Shown: positions 1 through 6,701 of the stretch, in pieces
Layout: the number at the start of each line of letters is the position of its first letter
How positions within the stretch are numbered: position 1 is the stretch's first letter
Assembly: GCA_029861955.1 (NCBI GenBank)
Contig: JAOTYK010000003.1
Span: forward strand, 1-64,000
Direction of reading: 5' to 3'
Length of the DNA: 64,000 bases
Source of the DNA: Acidobacteriota bacterium
GTDB taxonomy: Bacteria > Acidobacteriota > Polarisedimenticolia > Polarisedimenticolales > Polarisedimenticolaceae
Notes under the pieces: generated by a model
What the model was told of the DNA's origin: nothing
Database searches by the model: none
The model's input: only the letters and a program-made list of their open reading frames with translations
Translations under genes and position numbers: made by a program

Positions 1-1017
1 AAACGAAGCATCCCGCCGAGCCGCTGGGCGCATTCGGTGGCACTCGATGCCGATTCGGCACGGTCATCCGGCTCGATGAGGCGATTTTCGATCCCTTGAT
101 GATTCTGCTCCCGGTGATAGTGAGCGGCGTACTCGCGAGTTGCTTTCCGAAGCGACCGTTCGCCGAAGAAGATCATTCGATTGAGACACTCATCCTTGAT
201 CGACCTGACAAATCGCTCGGCATAGGCGTTCAGGTTGGGGGAACGGTAGGGCAGTCGGACGACTTCGATGCCGGCATCGTTCAAGAGATTCCTGAACGCA
301 GTGGAGAACTTGGAATCCCTGTCGAGGATGAGGAACCGCTTCTCAGCTAGAGATCCATCAAGCGGATCAGTGAGATTGCGACCGATCTGCATCATCCATG
401 GCTCAGCTGGGCTGGGAGTGATTCCAGCAATGTCGATGCGGCGTGTCGCGAGTTCGATCACGAAGAAGACATAGAACGTAACGAGACCACGTGGTGCCCA
501 GACTTCGACGGTGAAGAAGTCGGCAGCGGCGATGACACTCCAATGGGCTTCAAGGAACTGGCCCCACGTCGTTCGCTTGCCCCGCTCCGGAGCAGGGTCG
601 ATTCCATGATTCTCCAGGATGTTACTGATCGTGGTGCGCCCGACTCGATGGCCGACGTTCTGAAGTGCCCCCTGGATTCGCGTGTACCCCCAGCGAGGAT
701 TTTCGCTGGCCATGCGGACGACCAGTTCGGTGATGATCTCCATGACCCGAGGCCGACCGGGAGATCGGCGCTCGTGGGTCCACTTCTGGGCAACGAGTTG
801 CCGGTGCCAGCGGAGGATCGTGTCGGGCGTGACGAGCGACGCTACCTCGGTGAGCGCCCGTCGCCCAATTACTCAGCCGGAGTCTCTTGCGTCCAAGTTG
901 CTCCTTCAAGACGCAGTTTTCTTCTCGAAGATAGTCAATGACTGCGTCTTGTTGACGCGTGATCCATCCGGCCATCGCGGCCACGAGGATCTGCCAGGGA
1001 TTGATCACGGTTGCCAT
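1..1017 (-). pseudogene. IS-A transposase, integrase-core (DDE) type, internal deletion
   Basis: Reads from ATG at 1017 (MATVINPWQILVAAMAG), through a coiled start (DYLREENCVLKEQLG), then loses frame near 880 where about 30-40 nt typical of the family appear to be missing. The downstream frame then stays open to the window edge and carries the rve catalytic core: AADFF (first Asp), LDRDSKFS (second Asp) and SIKDECLNR (Glu), plus a helical HTH-like segment (WGYTRIQGAL). The order and motifs fit IS3/IS481-like integrase-core transposases of about 340 residues. The frame break makes this copy inactive unless it is a sequencing error. Confidence 0.75.
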
Positions 1018-1117
1018 CCAGCGATCGTAGCCAGGTCGAGCACGGATCGACAGCTATCGACGTGACGGTGTACGGGCTAGAATTCCAAGGATTGAGGTTC
1101 GGCTGAGTACTTGGACA
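1..1117 (-). mobile_element. IS-A copy 1, 5' end and most of the element (cut by window edge)
   Basis: Insertion sequence read on the minus strand. Its 5' terminus is the TGTCC ending at 1117 (minus strand TGTCCAAGTACTCAGCCGAA), followed by about 100 bp of leader and the transposase start at 1017. The other terminus lies left of the window. A second copy of its 3' end starts at 2029 with the matching terminus TGTCCAAAAACTCGGCCGAC, which shows what the missing end looks like. Fragments of the same 5' end recur at 2946, 10232, 24509, 27933 and 41105. Confidence 0.75.
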
Positions 1118-1188
1118 GCACGGGCACCGTGTAGGAACCCGGAGTCAGGGATCAACCGTCACCGACTGCGTGTCGCCGGTGAAATCCT

Positions 1189-1941
1189 TTACTTGTAAGC
1201 ATCGATAAAAAGAGAAAGGTTTTCACCGTTATGGTCCGTGTACGGCCAGTAGTCGATATCAACAAGCTCTTTAACATCGCTCTTCTTGAAATCGCTTTTG
1301 ACTATCTTCTGGAATCCACCTTTCTTCAAGAGTATTTTCGCCGTTTCGAAATCATAGCCGTATTTGTGCTCTCCCTGCTGCTGCAGGGCGTACATTAGGT
1401 GATCAAGATTTGTCGTACACCACGACGGATGCAATTCACTCTGGACGTTAAAAAACTCTCGGTTCTTTCGAGTATAAGCGTTGATAATCTTTTCAATGTC
1501 CGGAACGGCAACGCGCAGAACTCCTCCGTCGTCCAGGAGTCGGTAGCATTCTGTAACGAAATCGAGAGCTTCGGTTCTGTAGTCAAGGTGTTCAAGGAAG
1601 TGAGAGGAATAAATGTAGCTCGTCGAGTTGTCGCCGAATTTTCGCAGCCCGCCGGGCAATCGAATCGTGAGGATTTCGCGGTTCCGCTTCAAGTCGATAT
1701 TGATCCACTCATCCAAAATCGTCCATCCGCAGCCAAGGTGAAGCCTTAGGTTGCCGTGTTCTTGTGCCCGCTCAATCGCTTTCTTGTGGAGCGCGTAGCA
1801 GAGCGGCACGTAAATCGACAATGGCAGCCGAAAGGCAATCGCCTTGATTACGTTCTTGATATGCTTTTTCAATTTGTTGTTTCCACTTCCTAGCGCCGCT
1901 GCATAACGTATTTGAAGAGATCTTGACGGGCACTTTCCCAC
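1189..1941 (-). CDS. Class I SAM-dependent methyltransferase (type 11-like)
   Basis: 250 residues. The SAM-binding motif I is LRLHLGCGWTILDEWINIDL around residues 64-83; SSHFLEHLDY is the post-II motif, and LLDDGGVLRVAVPDIE matches the strand after it. This is the layout of the small methyltransferases found with surface polysaccharide gene sets; the acceptor cannot be told from sequence. An N-terminal basic/hydrophobic stretch (residues 25-52) could be a membrane anchor. It is clearly more AT-rich than most of the window and is enclosed by two IS-A fragments in direct orientation, which suggests it arrived with them. The first ATG was used; initiation near residue 22 is possible. Confidence 0.75.
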   Translation of the reverse strand: MGKCPSRSLQIRYAAALGSGNNKLKKHIKNVIKAIAFRLPLSIYVPLCYALHKKAIERAQEHGNLRLHLGCGWTILDEWINIDLKRNREILTIRLPGGLRKFGDNSTSYIYSSHFLEHLDYRTEALDFVTECYRLLDDGGVLRVAVPDIEKIINAYTRKNREFFNVQSELHPSWCTTNLDHLMYALQQQGEHKYGYDFETAKILLKKGGFQKIVKSDFKKSDVKELVDIDYWPYTDHNGENLSLFIDAYK

Positions 1942-2028
1942 GCTGACATTAAGATAAACTCGTCAAAAATGCCTGTCAACAAAGTCTCGATTGCTGAACG
2001 AACAGACTAAACTGCTTCGTGGGCGTAC

Positions 2029-2428
2029 TGTCCAAAAACTCGGCCGACCGTCACTTCGAGTTGACGAGTGTCAGGTAAATCGATCTACGCTGCGACCCGA
2101 TGGTAGAAACGAAGCATCCCGCCGAGCCGCTGGGCGCATTCGGTGGCACTCGATGCCGATTCGGCACGGTCATCCGGCTCGATGAGGCGATTTTCGATCC
2201 CTTGATGATTCTGCTCCCGGTGATAGTGAGCGGGGTACTCGCGAGTTGCTTTCCGAAGCGACCGTTCGCCGAAGAAGATCATTCGATTGAGACACTCATC
2301 CTTGATCGACCTGACAAATCGCTCGGCATAGGCGTTCAGGTTGGGGGAACGGTGGGGCAGTCGGACGACTTCGATGCCGGCATCGTTCAGGAGATTCCTG
2401 AACGCAGTGGAGAACTTGGAATCCCGTA
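2029..2428 (-). mobile_element. IS-A copy 2, 3' end only
   Basis: Near-identical to positions 1-350. Starts with the terminus TGTCCAAAAACTCGGCCGAC at 2029. The transposase C-terminus reads on the minus strand from 2428 to the stop at 2085 (FSTAFRNLLNDAG ... GGMLRFYHRVAA). It is cut at 2428, where the repeat arm GGTCCATTTATTGGA begins. With copy 1 it flanks the methyltransferase gene in direct orientation. Confidence 0.75.
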
Positions 2429-2762
2429 GGGTCCATTTATTGGATTGCTCCCGCGAATAAGGTCACTGAACCGGGCACGAACCTGTCTGGCAAGTGTCAC
2501 GCCACCCGTCGTTGGTAGTTCTACTCTTCGCAAACTCTACGCAACGCCATGGAATTCCTGGACACTGCTGAAGGCTAATAAAGGTGTCCAAAAAGTGACA
2601 TAGAGGACGGAAAACCTGGACCTCAACGGACACCATGGACATCAAAAACAAAGGTGTTCCGCAAAACTCCAGTAACCACGAACATCTGAATCGGACTCAT
2701 AATCCGCTGGTCCCTGGTTGGCTTCGCCGCGCCTGCGGCGTCGAGTCCTGGTGGGCCCACCA
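2429..2762 (+). repeat. tRNA-derived repeat R1 with full left arms
   Basis: Three arms precede the tRNA-like part: GGTCCATTTATTGGA (2433), CTACGCAACGCCATGG (from about 2536) and TGTCCAAAAAGTGACAT (2584). The tRNA-like part runs 2691-2762: anticodon arm TCGGA-CTCATAA-TCCGC, variable loop TGGTC, T-stem CCTGG/CCTGG region interrupted by a hairpin CGCCGC-GCCT-GCGGCG, acceptor GGGCCC and ACCA. The D arm and 5' acceptor strand are absent, so it cannot be a functional tRNA. About 110 bp after the CCA (TTTCAAG...) also match the flank of R4. Confidence 0.75.
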
Positions 2763-2945
2763 TTTCAAGTTGTTGTGAGGCAATGGGTTGGGGCGTTGAG
2801 GGCGGACACGGTCGAAGGACGCGACTAGGAAAAGTGTCCAAACTGAAACGGGAAAGACCGATCACAACTGCAGTGCGTGGCCCTGTGCAAGAGACTTAGT
2901 GACCGTCTTCCAGGAGTTCCGACATGCCACGCCGTCGCCATCTAG

Positions 2946-3041
2946 TGATCGTAGCCAGATCGAGAACTGATCGGCAGCTATCGACGTGACGGTGTACGGG
3001 CTAGAATCCCAAGGATTCAGGTTCGGCCCAGTAATTGGACA
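2946..3041 (-). mobile_element. IS-A 5'-terminal fragment
   Basis: Matches 1021-1117 (GATCGTAGCCAG ... TTGGACA) with a handful of changes and ends at the IS terminus. There is no coding part left. It follows repeat R1 in the same order as in R4 and R12, so it travels as part of the composite repeat. Confidence 0.7.
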
Positions 3042-3096
3042 GTACGCGCACCAGCCCCGTAACGGATTGAAGAGCGGATCGGATGTGCGACAGAAC

Positions 3097-3120
3097 CGGC
3101 CCAAAATCCGTCTTGGGCCG
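3097..3120. promoter_or_regulatory. Perfect 8-bp inverted repeat upstream of the sigma-factor operon
   Basis: CGGCCCAA and TTGGGCCG separated by 8 nt, 85 bp before the sigma-factor start. On the + strand it is followed by AAAAA rather than T residues, so it does not look like an intrinsic terminator. An operator or an RNA leader hairpin is possible. Confidence 0.4.
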
Positions 3121-3204
3121 AAAAACCGCCACCATTTTCTCGTGATCGACTATTTTTCGAGAGCCTGGAGCGTCGGCGGCGTTATCCGTGGGTGAGGGCC
3201 AGAC

Positions 3205-3717
3205 ATGAAGCAACCGACGCCGCGAGACCTGTTCGATCGCCACCACTTGCCGGTATTCCGCTTCTTGCGCCGGCTCGTCGGTGGCCATCAGCAAGCCGAG
3301 GACCTGACCCAGGAGGTCTTTCTCCGGGTCGTCCGCGGCATCGAATCCTATCGTGTCGAGGAACGTGAAGCAGCCTGGGTCTTCACCATCGCCCGAAACG
3401 TTTACCGCGACCACCAACGCAACGCAGCGCGCCGGCCCGAACCGGTCAGCCTCGAGGTTGCCGGTCCGGTCCCGATCGATCCCGTGCAGCATCTGTCGCG
3501 CAGCATCGTCGAAGCGCTACAGCATCTGGCGGAGCCCGAACGTGAAGCGTTCCTGATGCGCGAGGTGTCCGGGATGAGCTATGTGGAAATCGCCGCCGCC
3601 GTCGAGGCGACCCCCGACGCCGTGCGCAACCGGATCCATCGGGCACGGGGCTCGTTGCGCCGGTTGCTCTCGACCAAACTGAGCAAAGTTCGTTCGAACG
3701 TCCTCAAGGAGGCCTGA
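3205..3717 (+). CDS. ECF-type RNA polymerase sigma factor
   Basis: 170 residues, normal size for an ECF sigma factor. Region 2 covers about residues 8-75 (DLFDRHHLPVFRFLRRL, then QQAEDLTQEVFLRV, which is the region 2.2 core-binding signature). Region 4 covers about 100-155 (LAEPEREAFLMREVSGMSY ... TPDAVRNRIHRARGSLRR, the -35-binding helix-turn-helix). It directs core polymerase to a dedicated promoter set. The gene is followed after 2 bp by a predicted membrane anti-sigma protein and then an exported protein, the usual ECF operon order. The inverted repeat at 3097 is a candidate control site. Confidence 0.9.
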   Translation: MKQPTPRDLFDRHHLPVFRFLRRLVGGHQQAEDLTQEVFLRVVRGIESYRVEEREAAWVFTIARNVYRDHQRNAARRPEPVSLEVAGPVPIDPVQHLSRSIVEALQHLAEPEREAFLMREVSGMSYVEIAAAVEATPDAVRNRIHRARGSLRRLLSTKLSKVRSNVLKEA

Positions 3718-3719
3718 TC

Positions 3720-4103
3720 ATGACCCGCGAACCGAACGAGATTCTGTCAGCGTTCCTGGACGGTGAGGCCGTCGAGGATCTGGCGCTCGCCGAGGCGCTC
3801 GCCGCTCCCGGTGGGCGTGAGACGCTCGTCGATTTCGTCTTGCTGCGCGGTGCGATGACGTCGGCCGCGGATCGGCCCGGCGCAGAGTTCTACAAGAACA
3901 TGGATGCGCTGCTGGAGCCGCAGGCGCGGAAACGCCCGTGGCGGACGCTTGCCGCCGCGGCGGCAGTGGTCGCGTTCCTGGCGCTGGGTGTGTGGTCGCT
4001 GCGTCCGACCGAGACGGTCCAGATCGATCCACCGACGCCGGCTCCCGAGGCGTCGCGCACGTTGCACTTCGAACGCGGCGTGGACTGGGAAGGGCAGGGC
4101 TGA
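3720..4103 (+). CDS. Predicted membrane-anchored anti-sigma factor
   Basis: 127 residues, start preceded by a strong AAGGAGG. The N-terminal 60 residues (NEILSAFLDGEAV...) resemble the cytoplasmic sigma-binding end of zinc-less anti-sigma proteins; no HxxxCxxC is present. One membrane segment at about 73-93 (WRTLAAAAAVVAFLALGVWSL) is followed by a short Pro-rich tail outside. Assignment rests on position directly after the ECF sigma gene, size and topology, not on a diagnostic motif. Its TGA overlaps an ATG at 4103, so translation of the next gene is probably coupled. Confidence 0.65.
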   Translation: MTREPNEILSAFLDGEAVEDLALAEALAAPGGRETLVDFVLLRGAMTSAADRPGAEFYKNMDALLEPQARKRPWRTLAAAAAVVAFLALGVWSLRPTETVQIDPPTPAPEASRTLHFERGVDWEGQG

Positions 4104-4123
4104 TGAACAAGAAAGGGGATCGC

Positions 4124-5260
4124 ATGAAAGGACTCTCGACGCTTTTGATGATCGTCGTGGCGGGAACCGTCTCGGCGCAAGATGTACAACAGCGGACTCC
4201 CGGTCGATTGCATGACGAGGCCGTCGCCGTCACCCTGGTGCGCTGGACGACCGACGCCGACGGCGCCAAGCGCGAGACAGGCTCCGCCGACATCGCGCTG
4301 AGGGTACGCGAGCGCGGGAGTATCCATGCCTCCACCGGTTTCGTGCGTGACGACGGAGCGGTGCTCGACCCGTTGTGCAGCAACTCGATCGGCGGGGGCG
4401 GCGATCACCGGGAGTTGCTCGACGGTTCCGCTCACCTGTGGTGGGTCGATGTCGAGGTCGTGGAGGCCACGACACAGCGGATCGAGCTGGCGATCGACTG
4501 GAACCGCCACGATCGGGACGACGCGGGAAACTCGCGCGTTGCCCGTGAGGGTCGGCGCACGATCGTGCTCGAGGAGGAGCAGAGTCACGTGATCGACTTC
4601 CTCGAGCCCGATGTCGACCCCGAGGCCGCCGGCCGCTGTGGCCTGAACGTCCTGTACGAACTGAGCGCCAGCGTGATCGAGGATCCGAAGCTCGCCGATA
4701 CGCGGTTGCAGTATTTCTTCTGGGTCTTCGATTACGAGGACGGCAATCGGCAGTTCCACACGGTTTACGCCAGCGGGACGCAGGGCGAACAGGTGGAGGT
4801 CGAGCCCGTGTCGCTCCGCTGGCCCATCGTACGACGGACACCCGACGGGAAAACGGCCGACGTGGTCGCCGAGATCCGGGCGTCTCTACGCGGTCGCAAG
4901 CGTGTCGACGGATCGATCGACCTGTATCTCGGAGCCCGCCGAAAGATCGGTGTCGCTCGACCGGGCCTGGCGCCCCGGGGGGGCGTCGGCGGCGGAGGAC
5001 ATCGCATGTTCAACATTCGACCCGGAGAGACGATCGAACTAGTGATGCCAAAACCGCAGGGCTGGAGTACGGAGCGGATCGACCCGGCGGGCAAGCGCGG
5101 ACAGGTCGAATCCGAACCCGACGCCGAGGGGATCGCGGTGGCCGAGAATACCGTCCGGGTCAAGTTCGGTTCTTTTTTCGCCGAGCGCAGCATGTCGATC
5201 TTCGTGACGGCCACTTTGTTGGACGATGACGAGGAGAGTGTCACGGGTGCCGTTCCGTGA
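4124..5260 (+). CDS. Exported protein of the sigma-factor operon, function unknown
   Basis: 378 residues from ATG 4124, chosen because AAAGGGG lies 6 nt upstream and a clean signal peptide follows (MKGLSTLLMIVVAGTVSA). An in-frame ATG at 4103 overlapping the anti-sigma stop is the alternative. The mature part is beta-rich with no cysteine-rich or catalytic motif I recognise; a Gly-rich stretch GGVGGGGHRMFNIRPGE lies near residue 290. It contains RRTIVLEEEQSHVIDF and similar segments typical of extracellular beta-sandwich proteins. As the last gene of an ECF operon it may be the envelope protein the sigma factor senses or controls. Confidence 0.6.
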   Translation: MKGLSTLLMIVVAGTVSAQDVQQRTPGRLHDEAVAVTLVRWTTDADGAKRETGSADIALRVRERGSIHASTGFVRDDGAVLDPLCSNSIGGGGDHRELLDGSAHLWWVDVEVVEATTQRIELAIDWNRHDRDDAGNSRVAREGRRTIVLEEEQSHVIDFLEPDVDPEAAGRCGLNVLYELSASVIEDPKLADTRLQYFFWVFDYEDGNRQFHTVYASGTQGEQVEVEPVSLRWPIVRRTPDGKTADVVAEIRASLRGRKRVDGSIDLYLGARRKIGVARPGLAPRGGVGGGGHRMFNIRPGETIELVMPKPQGWSTERIDPAGKRGQVESEPDAEGIAVAENTVRVKFGSFFAERSMSIFVTATLLDDDEESVTGAVP

Positions 5261-5360
5261 GCCGCTTCAGACGGCCTTGACCGAGCGCCGCAGCACCCAC
5301 GCGTCGGCCGCCGCGAGAATGGCTTCCACGATGACCCACCGGAACCCCGGCAACAACGTC

Positions 5361-5400
5361 GTTGCCGCGCCTACGGCGTCGAGTCCTGGTGGGTCCACCA
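5361..5400 (+). repeat. tRNA-derived repeat R2, 3' part only
   Basis: Keeps the T-loop hairpin (CGCCGCGCCTACGGCG), the T-stem end GTCGAGTCC and the acceptor TGGTGGGTCCACCA. The anticodon arm is missing. The CCA is 18 bp upstream of the -10 element of the next gene. Confidence 0.6.
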
Positions 5401-5418
5401 CTGCCCGGTATTAGACGG

Positions 5419-5424
5419 TATAAT
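5419..5424 (+). promoter_or_regulatory. -10 element TATAAT for a probably leaderless transcript
   Basis: Perfect TATAAT ending 6 nt before the ATG at 5431, so the expected transcription start falls on or next to the start codon. No Shine-Dalgarno sequence is present. The -35 window (CACCAC) lies inside the R2 acceptor end and is a poor match. Confidence 0.45.
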
Positions 5425-5430
5425 CGACTC

Positions 5431-5697
5431 ATGGATCGTTCTGTACTCAACCATGACACATCCCGGCAAGCAGAGGATCTCCAGGTCGAACTGTGGCGCC
5501 GGATGTCTCAACTTTCGAAGATCCAGACGGTGAGTGCACTTTCGCGTTCCGTTTTGCAGTTATCGCTTACTGGGATTCGCCAGCGTTTTCCTGAAGCAAC
5601 GGATCGCGAATGCAAGATTCGTCTCGCTCGGCTCACCCTGGGCCCCGAACTGGCCAATCGGGCATATCCTGAATCCTCCAAGTTGACCGGATACTGA
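5431..5697 (+). CDS. Small protein paired with a nucleotidyltransferase
   Basis: 88 residues, all-helical by eye, no membrane segment. The core LWRRMSQLSKIQTVSALSRS and LARLTLGPELANRAY resembles small proteins that I know only as upstream partners of AbiEii/MNT-like nucleotidyltransferases. Its stop is 2 nt before the next start, so the two are an operon. It could be the antitoxin-like or partner subunit of the pair; that role is inferred from context. Probably expressed from a leaderless transcript. Confidence 0.6.
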   Translation: MDRSVLNHDTSRQAEDLQVELWRRMSQLSKIQTVSALSRSVLQLSLTGIRQRFPEATDRECKIRLARLTLGPELANRAYPESSKLTGY

Positions 5698-5699
5698 AG

Positions 5700-6278
5700 T
5701 TGCCGGCAGACCCCATTCAGGTCGCACTGGAAGTAGCGAATGCACTTGAGAGTTGTGGTTTGTGTTACCTGGTCGGCGGATCGCTTGCAAGTTCACTCAG
5801 TGGCGAACCACGTTCCACTTTAGACGTTGACCTTGTCGTCTCAATCTCCGAGAGCGACGTCCAGCCATTCATCGACAGACTAGGCGACGAGTTCTACGCT
5901 GAGCCGGACTCCCTCCGGCGTGCAATCCGCGATAGATCGAGTATGAACATCATCCACTACGGATCATCGATGAAAGTCGATCTATTCATCGTAGGTGGTT
6001 CTGTCCTCGATGAGCAGCAGATGAAACGACGGCAACGAGTCCAGGTTGCATCCGATCCCGATCGCTACCTGTATTTCTACACCGCCGAGGATATTCTGCT
6101 CCAGAAGTTGAACTGGTATCGCGCGGGGAACGAACACTCCGATCGACAGTGGCGGGACATCCTGGGGATCATCCTCGTTCAGTCGGGATTGGATGATGCA
6201 TACTTACAGGACGGCGCCAAGAAATTGGGAGTTGTCGATTTACTCGACCGCGCAATGCGCGAAGGGCGAAACTCCTAG
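5700..6278 (+). CDS. Nucleotidyltransferase-fold protein (AbiEii/MNT-like)
   Basis: 192 residues from TTG 5700. The nucleotidyltransferase signature is clear: LVGGSLASSLSGEPRSTLDVDLVV at about residues 23-46, i.e. GG[S] helix followed by TxDxDLVV with the metal-binding aspartates, and a third acidic residue in MKVDLFIV near residue 97. A C-terminal helical part (ILLQKLNWYRAGNEHSDRQWRDI) is typical of the AbiEii/DUF6036 group. Such proteins act as toxins or tRNA-modifying partners in two-gene modules. The weak TTG start after a 2-nt gap points to translational coupling with the small upstream gene. The whole module sits alone between repeats R2 and R3. Confidence 0.7.
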   Translation: MPADPIQVALEVANALESCGLCYLVGGSLASSLSGEPRSTLDVDLVVSISESDVQPFIDRLGDEFYAEPDSLRRAIRDRSSMNIIHYGSSMKVDLFIVGGSVLDEQQMKRRQRVQVASDPDRYLYFYTAEDILLQKLNWYRAGNEHSDRQWRDILGIILVQSGLDDAYLQDGAKKLGVVDLLDRAMREGRNS

Positions 6279-6314
6279 ACCCATTTTCACGATTCAATCT
6301 GGAGCGCTGGCTAG

Positions 6315-6492
6315 TGTCCAAAAAGTGACATTGGGGACGGATACCCTGGACCTCAACGGACACCATGGACATCAAATACAACGGTGTTCCGCAAAACTCC
6401 AACATCCAAGAACATCTGAAGCGGACTCATGATCCGCTGGTCCCAGGTTGGCTTCGCCGCGCCTTCGGCGTCGAGTCCTGGTGGGCCCACCA
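6315..6492 (+). repeat. tRNA-derived repeat R3 (best preserved copy)
   Basis: Left arm TGTCCAAAAAGTGACATTG from 6315, then the tRNA-like part 6421-6492. All stems pair: anticodon arm GCGGA-CTCATGA-TCCGC; variable loop TGGTC; T-stem CCAGG/CCTGG. The T-loop is expanded by a hairpin (CGCCGC-GCCT-TCGGCG). The end is TGGGCCCACCA. In other copies the anticodon loop reads CTCATAA (CAT anticodon). Confidence 0.75.
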
Positions 6493-6604
6493 CACCGCAA
6501 CCCCGTCAGGGTATGCTCTGCTCCTTGTTCGAAAAAAGGGGAACGGCAAAGTGGCTATCGAGTCCGGACAACAACTGCTCCACTACCGTCTGATCGAAGA
6601 AATC
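6493..6604 (+). pseudogene. 5' remnant of a Ser/Thr kinase gene joined to R3
   Basis: After the CCA of R3 the sequence matches the 5' region of the kinase at 62102: a leader with CAGGGTATGCTCTG, a purine-rich ribosome site and GTG 6551 coding MAIESGQQLLHYRLIEEI. Similarity stops about 18 codons in. The same repeat-kinase junction occurs at 14951-15057. Confidence 0.65.
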
Positions 6605-6701
6605 AGCGCGGCGTCAAGGTCCGATAATATGCCCTTACGTGAACTCCAAGACTTCGCGATGAGGCTGAAACGGGCCCCGGGCGGCCCGGAGGGACCGACG
6701 A

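Noticed and set aside
3097-3120. Intrinsic terminator
   Set aside because: The perfect hairpin is followed by A residues on the + strand and not preceded by A residues for the other strand.
2862-3492. Minus-strand frames over the repeat and sigma-factor start
   Set aside because: They are translations of the tRNA-like repeat and IS end, or antisense to the ECF sigma gene.
6421-6492. Functional tRNA-Ile/Met gene
   Set aside because: No D arm or 5' acceptor strand in any copy, and the T-loop is disrupted.
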